Assembly: GCF_024347435.1 (NCBI RefSeq)
Contig: NZ_AP025480.1
Coordinates: 2,108,001-2,172,000 of the forward strand
DNA: 64,000 bases
Direction: 5' to 3'
DNA from: Vibrio cyclitrophicus
GTDB lineage: Bacteria > Pseudomonadota > Gammaproteobacteria > Enterobacterales > Vibrionaceae
Shown here piece after piece: positions 18,232 through 28,557 of this stretch. The stretch's first letter is position 1. The number at the start of each line of letters is the position of its first letter. The notes under the pieces are model-generated. The model did no database searches and was not told the DNA's origin. It saw only the letters and a program-made list of their open reading frames with translations. Made by a program: the position numbers and the translations under genes.

Positions 18232-19193
18232 TGTTTTGGTATACATTAAGACGTGTAAATTTATTTGTTATTACGCTTGCGATCCTGACTTTAGTGGGCT
18301 TTTCGCTACTTCGACTAGACCAAACTTCTCCTTGGGCAATTCAAGATTTCTGGCCCGGTTGGATTAGCTATATTACAGAGTTATCGACCCTTAATTTTGG
18401 CCTAAGTAAACACGGTGCACCTATCATCGATGAACTTGCCATCGTATTCCCAGCAACGTTAGAACTGTGTTTCTTTGCTTTCGTTCTGGCTCTATTTATT
18501 GGCATTCCTTTCGGCACCATCGCCGGTATGAGACAAGGTAAATTGGTCGATACCACGATCTCGTTTACCTCAATGGCAGGTTACTCTGCTCCTATATTTT
18601 GGGTCGCGTTGTTGATGATCATGGTGTTTTCACTGCACTTTGAAATGTTCCCTGTTGGCGGTCGCTATGATCTGCTTTACGAGATTGAACACGTAACTGG
18701 GTTTGCCATGATCGATGCCTTTTTTGCAGAAGGTCGATACCGAGCACATGCACTACAAAGTGTTATCGAGCATATGGCGTTACCTTGTCTTGTTTTAGCG
18801 TTAGCCCCGACAACTCAAGTTATCCGACTGATGAGATCATCGGTGGCTGAAGTGATGACGCAAAACTACATCCGCGCGGCACGTATTAAAGGTCTGTCTA
18901 CCAGAGAGATCGTCATGCAACACGTATTAAGAAATGCGATCCCACCGATCATTCCGAAAGTCGGCGTTCAACTATCAAGTATGTTAACGCTCGCTATTAT
19001 TACCGAATCCATCTTTAACTGGCCTGGTATTGGCCGATGGTTGCTAGATGCTCTTTCGAATCAAGATTACGTTTCGATTCAAGCTGGCGTAATTGTAGTA
19101 GCGACACTGGTTTTGACCGCAAACATTCTGTCCGATCTATTGGGCGCAATGGTTAACCCACTGGTAAGGAAGGAATGGTATGCTAACAAATAA
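18231..19193 (+). CDS. sapB: Peptide ABC transporter permease SapB
   Basis: A 320-residue inner-membrane permease of the DppB/OppB type with about six helices. The coupling (EAA) loop that docks on the ATPases is visible in YIRAARIKGLSTREIVMQHVLRNA. Start ATG overlaps the sapA stop and the end overlaps sapC by 14 nt, which points to translational coupling within sapABCDF. It would pair with SapC to form the channel. Confidence 0.92.
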   Translation: MFWYTLRRVNLFVITLAILTLVGFSLLRLDQTSPWAIQDFWPGWISYITELSTLNFGLSKHGAPIIDELAIVFPATLELCFFAFVLALFIGIPFGTIAGMRQGKLVDTTISFTSMAGYSAPIFWVALLMIMVFSLHFEMFPVGGRYDLLYEIEHVTGFAMIDAFFAEGRYRAHALQSVIEHMALPCLVLALAPTTQVIRLMRSSVAEVMTQNYIRAARIKGLSTREIVMQHVLRNAIPPIIPKVGVQLSSMLTLAIITESIFNWPGIGRWLLDALSNQDYVSIQAGVIVVATLVLTANILSDLLGAMVNPLVRKEWYANK

Positions 19194-20067
19194 CGTCTAC
19201 CAAGAAGAGCAAGTTCCAACCCAGTTCGAACGTTTCTGGCGCAGCTTTCGTGGTAATAACCTCGCGATGTTCGGGTTGTGGTGCTTAGTCTTTATCATCC
19301 TAATCACGGTCACTTCGCCTTGGTTGGCACCGCACGATTCCCACGAACAAACAGGTCACCTTTTAACCCCGCCATCTTGGGATCCAGCAGGCACGGTGGA
19401 ATATTTCCTAGGTACCGACGACTTGGGCCGAGATATCCTTTCTCGCCTCATTATTGGTTCTCAGTTGACCTTCGGTGCTGCTGTTGTCATCACATTCATT
19501 GCTGCTGTGATTGGTTGTTTAATTGGCGTGCTCGCAGGTATGACTCGTGGGCTACTATCAAGCACACTTAATCACCTGCTCGATACCGTTATGTCAATTC
19601 CGTCTCTGCTGCTAGCGATTATTTTTGTGGCTTTTTTAGGCTTCGGTGAATTTAATATCTTACTAGCGATATGTTTGGCGCTTATACCGCGCTTTATCCG
19701 CTCGGTCTACATTGCTGTGCATGCTGAGGTAGAGAAAGACTATATTCTGGCTTCTCGCCTTGATGGTGCAAACGATTTCTATCTGTTATGGAATTCGATT
19801 GTTCCCAACATTCTCACCGTCGTCGCACTTGAAATTACGCTAGCACTGTCAGTTGCCATTTTAGATATCACCGCTTTAGGTTTCTTAGGGCTTGGCGCTC
19901 AAGCGCCGAGCACTGAGTGGGGTTCTATCTTAGGTGACTCTGTAGAGCTGATTTATCTTGCACCATGGACAGTGACGCTACCCGGCCTCGCCATTATGTT
20001 TACAGTGATCGTAATTAACCTCGTCGGTGAAGGTGTTCGCCAAGCACTAAATGCAGGAATCGAATAA
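19180..20067 (+). CDS. sapC: Peptide ABC transporter permease SapC
   Basis: A 295-residue DppC/OppC-type inner-membrane permease. It has the N-terminal helix, then the family segment [25 protein letters not shown], and an EAA loop in [24 protein letters not shown]. Partner of SapB. It starts inside sapB and its stop overlaps the sapD start by 1 nt (TAATG). Confidence 0.92.
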   Translation: MLTNNVYQEEQVPTQFERFWRSFRGNNLAMFGLWCLVFIILITVTSPWLAPHDSHEQTGHLLTPPSWDPAGTVEYFLGTDDLGRDILSRLIIGSQLTFGAAVVITFIAAVIGCLIGVLAGMTRGLLSSTLNHLLDTVMSIPSLLLAIIFVAFLGFGEFNILLAICLALIPRFIRSVYIAVHAEVEKDYILASRLDGANDFYLLWNSIVPNILTVVALEITLALSVAILDITALGFLGLGAQAPSTEWGSILGDSVELIYLAPWTVTLPGLAIMFTVIVINLVGEGVRQALNAGIE

Positions 20068-21068
20068 TGCCGTTACTTGATATTCGACATCTAACCATCG
20101 AAATTGAGACTCCTCAAGGGTTGGTTAAAGCTGTAGATCGGATGAGTATTACCCTAAATGAAGGGGAAATTCGTGGCCTTGTAGGTGAATCAGGCTCAGG
20201 TAAGAGTTTGGTCGCCAAAGCTATCGTAGGTGTTTGTAAGGAAAACTGGAAAGTATCAGCCGATCGAATGCGCTTAGGCAATATCGACCTACTTCAACTA
20301 ACGCCTAAAGAAAGGCGTCGTGTAATTGCACGCGATATTGCGATGATATTCCAAGAACCATCGAGTTGTCTTGACCCATCGGAAAAAGTGGGACACCAGC
20401 TCATTGAATCAATTCCTTCCCATGCATTCGACGGTCGCTGGTGGCAACGATTTAAATGGCGTAAGAAACAAGCAATCGCCCTGCTGCACAAAGTCGGTAT
20501 CAAAAATCACTCTCGCTTGATGGATAGCTACTCTTACGAGTTAACCGATGGCGAGTGTCAAAAGATCATGATTGCAATGGCCATCGCAGCTAAACCTAAA
20601 GTGCTGATAGCTGACGAGCCTACTAACGATTTGGATCCGATAACTCAGTCTCAAATATTGCGCCTATTGAGCCGCATGAACCAGATTAACAACACAACTA
20701 TCGTACTGATCGGCCATGACTTAACCACCATAACTCAGTGGGCAACTCGCATTACCGTTATGTACTGTGGTCAATCGGTCGAATCTTCGGATACGCAGAA
20801 ATTGTTGGCTGCACCAAAACACCCTTATACCGTTGCTTTGTTGAAAGCGATGCCAGACTTCAATAACTGGATCCCTCACAAAGAAAAATTACAGTCATTG
20901 CCAGGATCGATTCCACCATTACAACATCTACCTATTGGTTGTCGATTGGGGCCTCGTTGCCCATATGCACAAAGGCAATGTGTAGAGATCCCGCATACCA
21001 AGCGAATTAAAAACCATAAGTTTAACTGTCACTTCCCTCTGAATATGGAGAAGAAAAAGAAATCATGA
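20067..21068 (+). CDS. sapD: Peptide ABC transporter ATPase SapD
   Basis: A 333-residue ABC ATPase with Walker A GESGSGKS, Walker B VLIADEPT and switch His in IGHDL. The signature loop is LTDGE instead of LSGGQ, as E. coli SapD also departs from the consensus there. The C-terminal oligopeptide-transporter extension has the four-cysteine pattern ([15 protein letters not shown]...C), likely an iron-sulfur site in this subfamily. It overlaps sapF by 4 nt (ATGA). Confidence 0.92.
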   Translation: MPLLDIRHLTIEIETPQGLVKAVDRMSITLNEGEIRGLVGESGSGKSLVAKAIVGVCKENWKVSADRMRLGNIDLLQLTPKERRRVIARDIAMIFQEPSSCLDPSEKVGHQLIESIPSHAFDGRWWQRFKWRKKQAIALLHKVGIKNHSRLMDSYSYELTDGECQKIMIAMAIAAKPKVLIADEPTNDLDPITQSQILRLLSRMNQINNTTIVLIGHDLTTITQWATRITVMYCGQSVESSDTQKLLAAPKHPYTVALLKAMPDFNNWIPHKEKLQSLPGSIPPLQHLPIGCRLGPRCPYAQRQCVEIPHTKRIKNHKFNCHFPLNMEKKKKS

Positions 21069-21847
21069 GTGCATTATTAGAAGTCAGTGATCTATCTAAA
21101 GACTTTACGACTCGCTCTGGTCTTTTCCGTAAAAAGATTCATCAAGCAGTGAAGCCTGTAAGTTTTACCCTTGAAGCCGGACAAACAATTGGCTTTATCG
21201 GTCAGAATGGTTCAGGAAAGTCGACATTAGCAAGAATGCTAGCCGGTATGGTTGAGCCCACTGCGGGCGAGATTCGTGTGAATGGTGAAAAGCTAGAACA
21301 CAAAGATTATTCGACTCGCTGTAAGCTGATTCGCATGATCTTCCAGGATCCCAATACTTCACTTAACCCTCGCATACAGATTGGTCGTATTCTTGAAGGC
21401 CCATTGAAGCGAAACACCAACATGCTACCAGAAGCCCGAATGCGCCGTGTGAAAGACACACTATTGCGTGTTGGCCTGTTACCAGAACATGCCTACTTCT
21501 ATCCTCAGATGCTTGCTGCGGGCCAGAAACAGAGGGTTTGTTTGGCTCGCGCGCTGATACTTCAACCATCAATCATTGTTGCCGATGAAGCGTTGAATGG
21601 TTTGGATATGGCGATGCGCTCTCAAATCATCAACCTTTTCTTAGAACTACAAGAAGAGATGGGAGTATCGTTCGTTTATGTATCTCAACACCTCGGTATT
21701 GTTAAACACATTACCGACAAGATCATCGTGATGCACGAAGGTAATGTGGTTGAGAGTGGAGAAACGGATCAAGTGTTGACCAATCCAACTCACCAAATCA
21801 CGCAACGATTAGTTGAGAGCCATTTTTCCAAAGCGCCGAGCCATTAA
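21065..21847 (+). CDS. sapF: Peptide ABC transporter ATPase SapF
   Basis: A 260-residue ABC ATPase completing the Sap transporter. Walker A is GQNGSGKST, the Q-loop is [11 protein letters not shown], the signature is LAAGQKQR (off consensus, like E. coli SapF), Walker B is [12 protein letters not shown] with Ala-Leu in place of Pro-Thr, and the switch His lies in VSQHLG. Last sap gene; 35 nt before the DUF2927 gene, which may ride on the same mRNA because no terminator lies between. Confidence 0.92.
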   Translation: MSALLEVSDLSKDFTTRSGLFRKKIHQAVKPVSFTLEAGQTIGFIGQNGSGKSTLARMLAGMVEPTAGEIRVNGEKLEHKDYSTRCKLIRMIFQDPNTSLNPRIQIGRILEGPLKRNTNMLPEARMRRVKDTLLRVGLLPEHAYFYPQMLAAGQKQRVCLARALILQPSIIVADEALNGLDMAMRSQIINLFLELQEEMGVSFVYVSQHLGIVKHITDKIIVMHEGNVVESGETDQVLTNPTHQITQRLVESHFSKAPSH

Positions 21848-21882
21848 TTCATATCGCGATATATTTTACAAAGGGGAAAGGT

Positions 21883-22662
21883 ATGTTACGAATAGCTTCA
21901 ATGCTTCCCCTCTTGCTCGGGCTGTTTTCCTTTAACGTTGCAAGCACATCGCTCACCTGGCTAGATAAAACCTTTGTAGAAACAGCGTTTTATAATGTTG
22001 CACTTCAACACGAATATACCGAAGGAAACAAACCACTCGCTAAATGGACCCAACCGATCAAAATTTGGATCGACCATCGAGTTGGCGACAAAGAGTTGCA
22101 TCAAGAGCTTGCAGAACTCCATATTCAACACCTATCTCAGGTTACCCGGCACCCCATTGAAATAGTCACTAAAGAGTCCGATGCCAATGTTAAGTGGATA
22201 TACACAAGACAAAGCCAGTGGGTCTCCGAAGCCAAATCGATACTCAAACTTAAATCGACTCAACATTTGGGCAGCGCTATCTGTACCGCAGGCTATCGTA
22301 CAAATTCAAAAGGAGAGATTGTTTATGCAGGCGTTATTATTCCCGTGGATCAAGCCAGATCTCGAGGCAAGCTGGTCGCATGTATCGTAGAAGAGATCAC
22401 ACAAGTTCTCGGCCTGCCTAATGATTCAGATAAGGCATACCCTTCTATTTTCAATGACCATACACCAGAAGACTTATTATCACCTTTAGATGTGGTGCTA
22501 CTGCAACTACTGTATGAACCCGAGCTGAAAGCTGGAATGACAAAATCTGAAGTAAAACCTATCGTTCGAAAGATACTCGAGAGGTACAGCAAAACAAGCG
22601 TACTTCAACAAGCGTCAAAGAACGCGCAACAGGCTCCTTTATATCAGCTCATAGGATACTAA
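21883..22662 (+). CDS. Exported DUF2927 protein
   Basis: A 259-residue protein with an N-terminal signal segment (about residues 1-20) and no lipobox, so probably periplasmic. The C-terminal half has the DUF2927 pattern as I remember it: CIVEEITQVLGLPNDSD, SIFND, then LSPLDVVLLQLLYEPELKAGM. The EEITQ segment looks like a decayed or atypical HExxH metallopeptidase helix, since it lacks both histidines. Function unknown. GGGGAAAGG gives a good ribosome site. It follows sapF by 35 nt, so a role linked to peptides at the envelope is possible but is inference. The next 200 bp (22663-22865) show no element. Confidence 0.8.
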   Translation: MLRIASMLPLLLGLFSFNVASTSLTWLDKTFVETAFYNVALQHEYTEGNKPLAKWTQPIKIWIDHRVGDKELHQELAELHIQHLSQVTRHPIEIVTKESDANVKWIYTRQSQWVSEAKSILKLKSTQHLGSAICTAGYRTNSKGEIVYAGVIIPVDQARSRGKLVACIVEEITQVLGLPNDSDKAYPSIFNDHTPEDLLSPLDVVLLQLLYEPELKAGMTKSEVKPIVRKILERYSKTSVLQQASKNAQQAPLYQLIGY

Positions 22663-22865
22663 TTTAAGCGGTCGTTACTAGACGAAAAGGGAGTTGCTGG
22701 ATGAAAAGGTGGTCATTAGACGTAGAAATGGGTGATGGGCAAAGAAGCAGGCACCGACTTTAACACGTATTCATTTGGTGGCTGAGTGTTGAAGCGTAGT
22801 ATCAGAAAGAGAGCAACAGCGCTGCCTAAAGGAAGGCAACGCTAACTTACCGTTTAACGAGAGGA

Positions 22866-23255
22866 TTATCGCTTAGTCGCTTGTTTCTTCAGCTCGAAGT
22901 CGAACTCATCCGGGAACAAGATAACACCTTCTTCTTGCTCGTTCGGGAATACCACAACAGCAAGTTCATCGTCTTCAAGACCGTTCGTCCAGCGGCTGTG
23001 CCACTTGTTCAACGAAATAGACTCAGCTTTACACTCAGACCAATCACCCGTTGCCCACGATTCTGCGAACTCTTGGTTTGGCCATACTGGAACACAATCT
23101 TCATCTTCTGTGTTCAACATTACACAACCGTGCTCATCGGTTAAGATCCATACTTCACGGTTCGCTACGATTTCTTTCACACAGTATTTTAAGCGTTGCT
23201 CACCCGTATACTTGTTGATTTCAGCGATTTTTTTATCGTCTAGCTGTGTAGTCAT
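22866..23255 (-). CDS. DUF2750-domain protein
   Basis: A 129-residue acidic cytoplasmic protein without membrane or signal segments. Its layout resembles DUF2750: a helical start, REVWILTDEHGCVML, a VPVWPNQEFAESWA block and an ILFPDEFDFELK tail. This family lacks a known function; relatives resemble immunity or SMI1/KNR4-like folds in the tryptophan-rich middle, but I would not assign that. It is transcribed alone, between a convergent sap-linked gene and ppaC upstream. Confidence 0.8.
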   Translation of the reverse strand: MTTQLDDKKIAEINKYTGEQRLKYCVKEIVANREVWILTDEHGCVMLNTEDEDCVPVWPNQEFAESWATGDWSECKAESISLNKWHSRWTNGLEDDELAVVVFPNEQEEGVILFPDEFDFELKKQATKR

Positions 23256-23360
23256 CTTAATTTCCTACTTTAGTCAGTAACTTTGTTCTTAAAGTTATTT
23301 TATGCCGAGTGTTCTTAACTTCAACTAATACCTCTGAAGAAGAAAGTCGACTTCAAAGAA

Positions 23361-23388
23361 AAACGCCTGCTAGATAAGCAGGCGTTTA
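23361..23388 (-). terminator. Intrinsic terminator of ppaC
   Basis: AAACGCCTGC, loop TAGATAA, GCAGGCGTTT, 17 bp after the ppaC stop. The minus-strand side ends in a T-rich tract. Confidence 0.85.
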
Positions 23389-23405
23389 CTATTAAAGCGA
23401 CTTGA

Positions 23406-24311
23406 TTAAGCTAGCTCGCCTTGAAGCCAAGGCCAACCTTGCTTCTTACGGCTTAATGTATTTTCCATCATCAATACACCATTTTGCTCATGCTTAACCA
23501 ATTTCTCAGCCCACTCACCTTTGTAAAGTAGACGAGTTTGTGCAGTAGTAATATCTGTTAGCATTACCGCAGCGAATGCTAGACCGTCTTTCTCACAACG
23601 CTCTTCAAGATCCGCTTCTAATGCTTCGATCATGCCGTCTACTTGCTCAAGAGTCGCAAGTTCAACTTGACCAACAACAACATCACGACCGTTGAATGGG
23701 TAGCCTTTAAGGTCTTTTTCTACTAGCTGTGCAGCAGATAGGCCTTCGATGTTTGTCTTAGCGATTAGAAGCGCTTTGATGAATGCATCAACGTCAGTCA
23801 CGCCAGCGATTTCAGCAAGCTCAGCAACGGCGTCTTTGTCTTTTTGAGTACATGTTGGAGAAGCAAAACCGACAGTGTCTGAAAGAATTGCAGACATCAT
23901 TAGTTTAGCGATTTGTTGAGAGATAGCGTGACCTTCAATCTTGAACATGTTGAATAGTACAGTGTTTGTACAACCAACGGGCCAGATCCAAGCTTCCATT
24001 GGGTTAACTGTCATCACATCGCCTAGACGGTGGTGATCGACAATACCTACGATCTCTGCATCAGCAACATCATCTGGTGCTTGTGCTAGATCTGAGTAGT
24101 CAACTAGCCAGATTTTCTCACCAGCAACAGAAGTACGAAGCTCTGGCTTTTCAGCACCAGCGACTTCTAGAATGTGTTGAGTTTCGCGGTTGATCTCGCC
24201 TTGGCGAATTGGTGTCGCTTCCTCGCCACGAGCTTTAAGAAGCTCAGTTGCAACTAACGCACTACAAATACTGTCACTATCAGGGTTTTTGTGACCAACA
24301 ACTAAAATCAT
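23406..24311 (-). CDS. ppaC: Manganese-dependent inorganic pyrophosphatase (family II)
   Basis: A 301-residue cytoplasmic DHH-superfamily enzyme that hydrolyses pyrophosphate using manganese. Metal-binding motifs are GHKNPDSDS at the N-terminus, a DYSD segment near residue 72 and DHH near residue 93. The C-terminal substrate domain has SRKKQ at residues about 288-292, where Arg and Lys bind the product. Divergent from a probable manganese/metal exporter that has a Fur-like box, which suggests a shared theme of metal balance. Length is standard (about 300). Confidence 0.95.
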   Translation of the reverse strand: MILVVGHKNPDSDSICSALVATELLKARGEEATPIRQGEINRETQHILEVAGAEKPELRTSVAGEKIWLVDYSDLAQAPDDVADAEIVGIVDHHRLGDVMTVNPMEAWIWPVGCTNTVLFNMFKIEGHAISQQIAKLMMSAILSDTVGFASPTCTQKDKDAVAELAEIAGVTDVDAFIKALLIAKTNIEGLSAAQLVEKDLKGYPFNGRDVVVGQVELATLEQVDGMIEALEADLEERCEKDGLAFAAVMLTDITTAQTRLLYKGEWAEKLVKHEQNGVLMMENTLSRKKQGWPWLQGELA

Positions 24312-24454
24312 GTTTCTTCCTATTACACTAACAATTATGACTCTACCTTTAGAGCCTCTCTTTATTGGCCATACTTTACCTCATTTTTTTAGATTGGTCA
24401 TGTTTCGTAGGTTTAACCAATAGTAACAATAGATAAAAAAACAACAAATGCAAT

Positions 24455-24469
24455 TGATAATTATTATCA
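24455..24469. promoter_or_regulatory. Fur-type operator (7-1-7)
   Basis: TGATAATTATTATCA is a perfect 7-1-7 inverted repeat and the classic core of a Fur box. Its end is 44 bp from the start of the exporter at 24513 and about 145 bp from ppaC. The manganese regulator Mur, a Fur relative, would read a similar site. Confidence 0.8.
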
Positions 24470-24512
24470 TTCGTATATATTTATCTTAAGCCACTAATTT
24501 TGAGTAACACCT

Positions 24513-25727
24513 ATGGATCGACTAATCTCTTTTTTGCCAAGCAATCGTGCTTCGAAAACAACTCAGTTTTCACTCTCATTTAAGCGACTGCTATTGCCTA
24601 TCTCACTTGTAGCCTTAGTGGCAGCCCCTGCCACACGTGAATTGACGGTGACCACTTTGTCAGATGCCTTCTGGGCCGTGTCTTGTTACGTCGCGTTAAC
24701 CTTGGCTATTTACCACTGGTTAAGCCTCTACATCAACAAAGATAACGTCTTCAACAAGCTCGTTCATCAATCTCGCTCAAATCAAGTGGTATTCGCGGCT
24801 CTCATGGGGGCGCTACCCGGCTGTGGCGGTGCGATAGTGGTGACCACACAATTTATCTCAGGAAAACTCGGATTTGGTGCCGTGGTTGCGGTGCTCGTCT
24901 CGACCATGGGTGACGCGGCGTTCCTACTCATAGCGAGCGAGCCTAAGACAGGTTTAGCCATGATGGCGATGGGCGTCATTGTAGGCACTGCGTCAGGCCG
25001 AATCATTAACTTATTTCACGCCGACGACTTCTTACGCCCGAAACCGGCAGAAAAAAGTGAAGTCACTAACAGCTGCGCTTCTCAATCTCAAGACAAAGAA
25101 GCGGTCTCTAAAAAAGCGATAAACCTACAAGGTTACCTTTGGTCTGTACTGATTGTTCCTGGTGCTGCCGTTGCCCTACTCGGCTCTTTTCAAGTCGATG
25201 TTAACGAGTTACTCGCTTTGCCTGAAATGTCGATGGAGTGGGCAGGAACAATTTTGCTGATCAGCTCCATGTTTCTGTGGGGGCTGACCCGTGAAATTGA
25301 GGATTACAAATCTGCCGTGAGTGAAGACGAAAAGTGTGTGGGCTCTCATCCACTACAAAAAACGGCTCAAGATACTAATTTCGTAACAGCGTGGGTTGTG
25401 GTGGCCTTTCTTTTCTTTGAATTTGGCTCTGTGATAGCAAATGTGGATTTTGCGACGCTATTCTCGAGTTGGGGCATGATGATCCCCCTGGCGGGTGTGT
25501 TGATGGGGTTATTACCTGGCTGTGGTCCTCAGCTATTGGTGACTAGCCTTTATCTCTCAGGCGCACTACCACTCTCGGCTCAGGTCGGTAACGCTATTTC
25601 GAATGATGGTGATGCGCTATTCCCAGCGATTGCAATGGCACCGAAAGCAGCGCTTGTCGCGACCTTCTATTCGAGTGTTCCTGCTTTGATTTGCGCATAC
25701 GGTTATTGGTTTATGTTCGAAGCTTAA
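24513..25727 (+). CDS. Putative 10-TM metal (manganese?) exporter, ArsP_2-like
   Basis: A 404-residue inner-membrane protein with about ten hydrophobic segments arranged as two similar halves. Each half carries a glycine-rich LPGCG motif: MGALPGCGGAIVVTTQFISG in the first and MGLLPGCGPQLLVTSLYLSG in the second, each followed by a segment with GDA. This fits the putative 10TM heavy-metal exporter family (PF11449), often annotated as a putative manganese transporter. A middle soluble loop (about residues 170-205) links the halves. It diverges from the Mn-dependent pyrophosphatase and sits behind a Fur-like box, which supports a metal role; the ion itself is inferred. Confidence 0.8.
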   Translation: MDRLISFLPSNRASKTTQFSLSFKRLLLPISLVALVAAPATRELTVTTLSDAFWAVSCYVALTLAIYHWLSLYINKDNVFNKLVHQSRSNQVVFAALMGALPGCGGAIVVTTQFISGKLGFGAVVAVLVSTMGDAAFLLIASEPKTGLAMMAMGVIVGTASGRIINLFHADDFLRPKPAEKSEVTNSCASQSQDKEAVSKKAINLQGYLWSVLIVPGAAVALLGSFQVDVNELLALPEMSMEWAGTILLISSMFLWGLTREIEDYKSAVSEDEKCVGSHPLQKTAQDTNFVTAWVVVAFLFFEFGSVIANVDFATLFSSWGMMIPLAGVLMGLLPGCGPQLLVTSLYLSGALPLSAQVGNAISNDGDALFPAIAMAPKAALVATFYSSVPALICAYGYWFMFEA

Positions 25728-25787
25728 GTTTCTATTTAGGGCTCCGCTTTATATCCCAGGTTCAAGCTTCTCCAATAGGTTTTTATT

Positions 25788-25816
25788 AGGTCAGTACTTT
25801 GTATTGACCTTTTTTC
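25788..25816 (+). terminator. Intrinsic terminator of the metal exporter
   Basis: AGGTCA (25788-25793) pairs with TGACCT (25805-25810), with an inner TAC/GTA, then six T. The remainder of the gap to torA (25817-25978) shows nothing recognisable. Confidence 0.75.
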
Positions 25817-25978
25817 CATCGGTCTAAGTTCTTATAACAGGTTATTTTTACATTCCCTTACTGCTTCATTGCTTCGACAAACTACCTCAAACACACATTA
25901 AAGCCTGTATCAAAAACACCCTAAATTGGCGCTGTGACAATGCTTAGTTAGAAATCCCAACACGTACACTAGAAAAAC

Positions 25979-26012
25979 AAAAAGCCCCTGTAAGAATGCT
26001 TACAGGGGCTTT
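25979..26012 (-). terminator. Intrinsic terminator of torECA
   Basis: A 14 bp perfect stem (25981-25994 with 25999-26012) with loop AATG, followed on the minus strand by a T-rich run. Confidence 0.92.
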
Positions 26013-26070
26013 AATTCAAGCTTTCGTACTTAAGTTACCCAACTAAGAAGCTAGGCTGCTTAACAAGAAC

Positions 26071-28533
26071 TTAAGAAACTTCGATTGGACCACCGAATGA
26101 AGTTACTGGAGGTAGTTTGCCTTGGAACTTCTCGAAGTTAACCAAACATGTGTTTGCTGAAGTCGCTTGAGCAAGTTCAGACGTACCGATGTCTTGAGTT
26201 AGTGTGTTTGGATCGCCGTAAGTATCTAGCGCGCCCACTTTCTCGTTGATCGGACCATACCAAGCACCTTCTTCGATACGAACAACACCAGGAGCGTAGC
26301 TATCCATTAGAACAGCACCTGCCAGTAGTTGACCACGGTCATTGAACACACGTACTACATCGCCATCTTTGATGCCTTTCTTCTTAGCATCTACTGGATT
26401 GATGTAGATTGGCTCACGGCCTTGCACCGCGTAAGTCGCACGCCACTCTTCAGATTCACACATTTGAGAGTGAAGGCGCTTGTCTGGGTGACAAGATTGT
26501 AGCCAATACGGGTGTTTGTCAGAGCCTGGACCACCGTGTGAACGTTCAGATTTCTCGAACCACATTGGGTGTTCTTGACAGTGCTCGTAACCCATATTAC
26601 CAACAGTACGGCTTGTGATTTCGATGAAACCAGAAGGAGTACCTAGTGCATTGATCTCTGGATCTTCACGGAATGAAGCGTGACGAGTCCATGGCTTGCC
26701 TTTACCGAAGTCTAGGAAACCTTTTTCCCAGAACTCAGCAAACTCAGGCATTTCAAAGCTACCTTCGTTAGCAGCACGACATTCGTCGTACAGAGATTTA
26801 ACCCACTGCATTTCGTCCATGCCACGCGTGTAATCGTCGTAACGACCCCAACGTTTAGTAAGGCTAGACATGATCTCGAAGTCAGTTTTAGACTGGAACA
26901 GAGGATCCACTAGCTTGTGCATTGCGATCAAACCACGGCCAGAGTACGCACCGTAACCATCAATATCGTTACGTTCCCACTGAGTACATGCTGGAAGCAC
27001 GATATCAGAGTGACGACAAGTTGCAGTCCAAGCGAAATCAACAGCTACTACCGTTTGTAGGCTCTTGAATGCTTTACGCATCTTGTTGCGATCTTGGTGG
27101 TGGTGCCACGGGTTGTTACCACTGAATACCATCATCTTGATGTCAGGTAGTGTTACTGTAGAACCGTTCGCTTTGATCTTCTTACCAGGCTCTAGCAAGC
27201 TATCTACCCAACGAGCAACAGGGATTACACGGCTGTAACCGTTGTAATCTGTGTTGGTGTGTTTAGGCGATTGACCTTGGTCGATGTTCAACGGGAAAGA
27301 ACCCGGAGCAGCGAAACCAGTTGAAGATACACCGATACCAGAGTAATGGTGACCGTAAGAGATACCACCGCCTGGAAGACCAATTTGGCCAACCATTGCT
27401 GCAATAACTGCACACATCCAGTAAGGCTGCTCACCGTGTTGTTGACGTTGGATACTCCAACCCACAAGGATCTGTGTACGACCGTTAACCAGCATCTTAG
27501 CGAAGTCACGAATTGAATCCGCGCTTGCGCCACAGATAGCTGAAGCCCATTCAGGAGTCTTCTCAACTTTATCTTTCGTTTCACCTTGAACGTACTTGAT
27601 GAAGTCTTCAAAACCTAAACAATAAGTCTCGATGAACTCTTTGTCGTACAAGTCTTCGTTATAAAGAACGTGAGCAACACCTAGCATGAACGCCACATCA
27701 GTTTGTGGGTTGATGTACATTTGCTCGTTTTCTAGGTAACGACCTGTTTTGTTTTTAACAGGGTCAACAGAAACAACGTTGATCTCTTTCTTAGCAACTT
27801 TCTCTTTCAGCTGTTCTAGATATGCAAACGACTCGTGAGTCTCACATGTCCAACCTACTTGAAGGTTTTTCACTGGATCGTTACCCCAAAGAACAATATT
27901 GTCACTGTTTTCTAAGATAAGTTCCCAAGATGTGCCTTGTGCATAAACTTCGGTCGAACCTAACACATAAGGCATGATCGTTTGACCAGCACCTGTTGAG
28001 TAGTCACCGATTTTCTTCACAGAGTAACCGTGAAGTGCCATTGCACGTTGCATGTGGTTAGTACAGCTGTGGAACTGACCTGTTTGTCTCCAACCAGTTT
28101 GACCGGTGTGAAGTGCCCATGGACCGTAATCTTTCTGTACGCGCTCTAGTTCGCGGTAAACAAGATCTAGTGCCTCATCCCAAGTCACACGAATGAAACG
28201 GTTGTTACCACGCGTGTCAGCGCTGTACTTGTGCTTCTTCAACCAATCTAGGCGAACCATAGGGTAACGCACACGAGATGGGCTGTAGATAATACCTTTA
28301 ATACCTTTCAGCATCTCTGTTGGGTGCTGATCGATTTCTAGAGGTTTAATTTCTTGTACTTTACCCGCGTAAACACGAGCTCGGAATGCACCCCAGTGAG
28401 AACCAGAGACTTTCCACGCGCCGTCTGTTTCTGCAGCAGACGCTGATGCCGACGCCAATAAGCTTGGACCGATAACCGATGCCGCACTTGTTGTAGCGAC
28501 ACCTTTCAGAAAACTTCTTCTTGTAATTGCCAT
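26071..28533 (-). CDS. torA: Trimethylamine-N-oxide reductase, catalytic subunit
   Basis: An 820-residue periplasmic molybdoenzyme of the DMSO-reductase family that reduces TMAO to trimethylamine as an anaerobic electron sink. It opens with a twin-arginine signal (RRSFLKG, Arg 5-6) and an Ala-rich cleavage region. The mature part has no N-terminal iron-sulfur cysteines, as expected for TorA. The serine that ligates molybdenum should be in DYSTGAGQT near residue 180. Last gene of torECA, 24 bp after torC. Its dedicated chaperone TorD is not in the window. Confidence 0.95.
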   Translation of the reverse strand: MAITRRSFLKGVATTSAASVIGPSLLASASASAAETDGAWKVSGSHWGAFRARVYAGKVQEIKPLEIDQHPTEMLKGIKGIIYSPSRVRYPMVRLDWLKKHKYSADTRGNNRFIRVTWDEALDLVYRELERVQKDYGPWALHTGQTGWRQTGQFHSCTNHMQRAMALHGYSVKKIGDYSTGAGQTIMPYVLGSTEVYAQGTSWELILENSDNIVLWGNDPVKNLQVGWTCETHESFAYLEQLKEKVAKKEINVVSVDPVKNKTGRYLENEQMYINPQTDVAFMLGVAHVLYNEDLYDKEFIETYCLGFEDFIKYVQGETKDKVEKTPEWASAICGASADSIRDFAKMLVNGRTQILVGWSIQRQQHGEQPYWMCAVIAAMVGQIGLPGGGISYGHHYSGIGVSSTGFAAPGSFPLNIDQGQSPKHTNTDYNGYSRVIPVARWVDSLLEPGKKIKANGSTVTLPDIKMMVFSGNNPWHHHQDRNKMRKAFKSLQTVVAVDFAWTATCRHSDIVLPACTQWERNDIDGYGAYSGRGLIAMHKLVDPLFQSKTDFEIMSSLTKRWGRYDDYTRGMDEMQWVKSLYDECRAANEGSFEMPEFAEFWEKGFLDFGKGKPWTRHASFREDPEINALGTPSGFIEITSRTVGNMGYEHCQEHPMWFEKSERSHGGPGSDKHPYWLQSCHPDKRLHSQMCESEEWRATYAVQGREPIYINPVDAKKKGIKDGDVVRVFNDRGQLLAGAVLMDSYAPGVVRIEEGAWYGPINEKVGALDTYGDPNTLTQDIGTSELAQATSANTCLVNFEKFQGKLPPVTSFGGPIEVS

Positions 28534-28557
28534 TGTGTTACTCCAATTGACGTCTTA

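Noticed and set aside
20067..21847. Off-consensus ABC signature loops in SapD and SapF as possible inactivation
   Set aside because: E. coli SapD and SapF show similar departures, so this is normal for the family.
22663..22865. Possible small gene or RNA after the DUF2927 gene
   Set aside because: No frame, promoter or hairpin could be supported.
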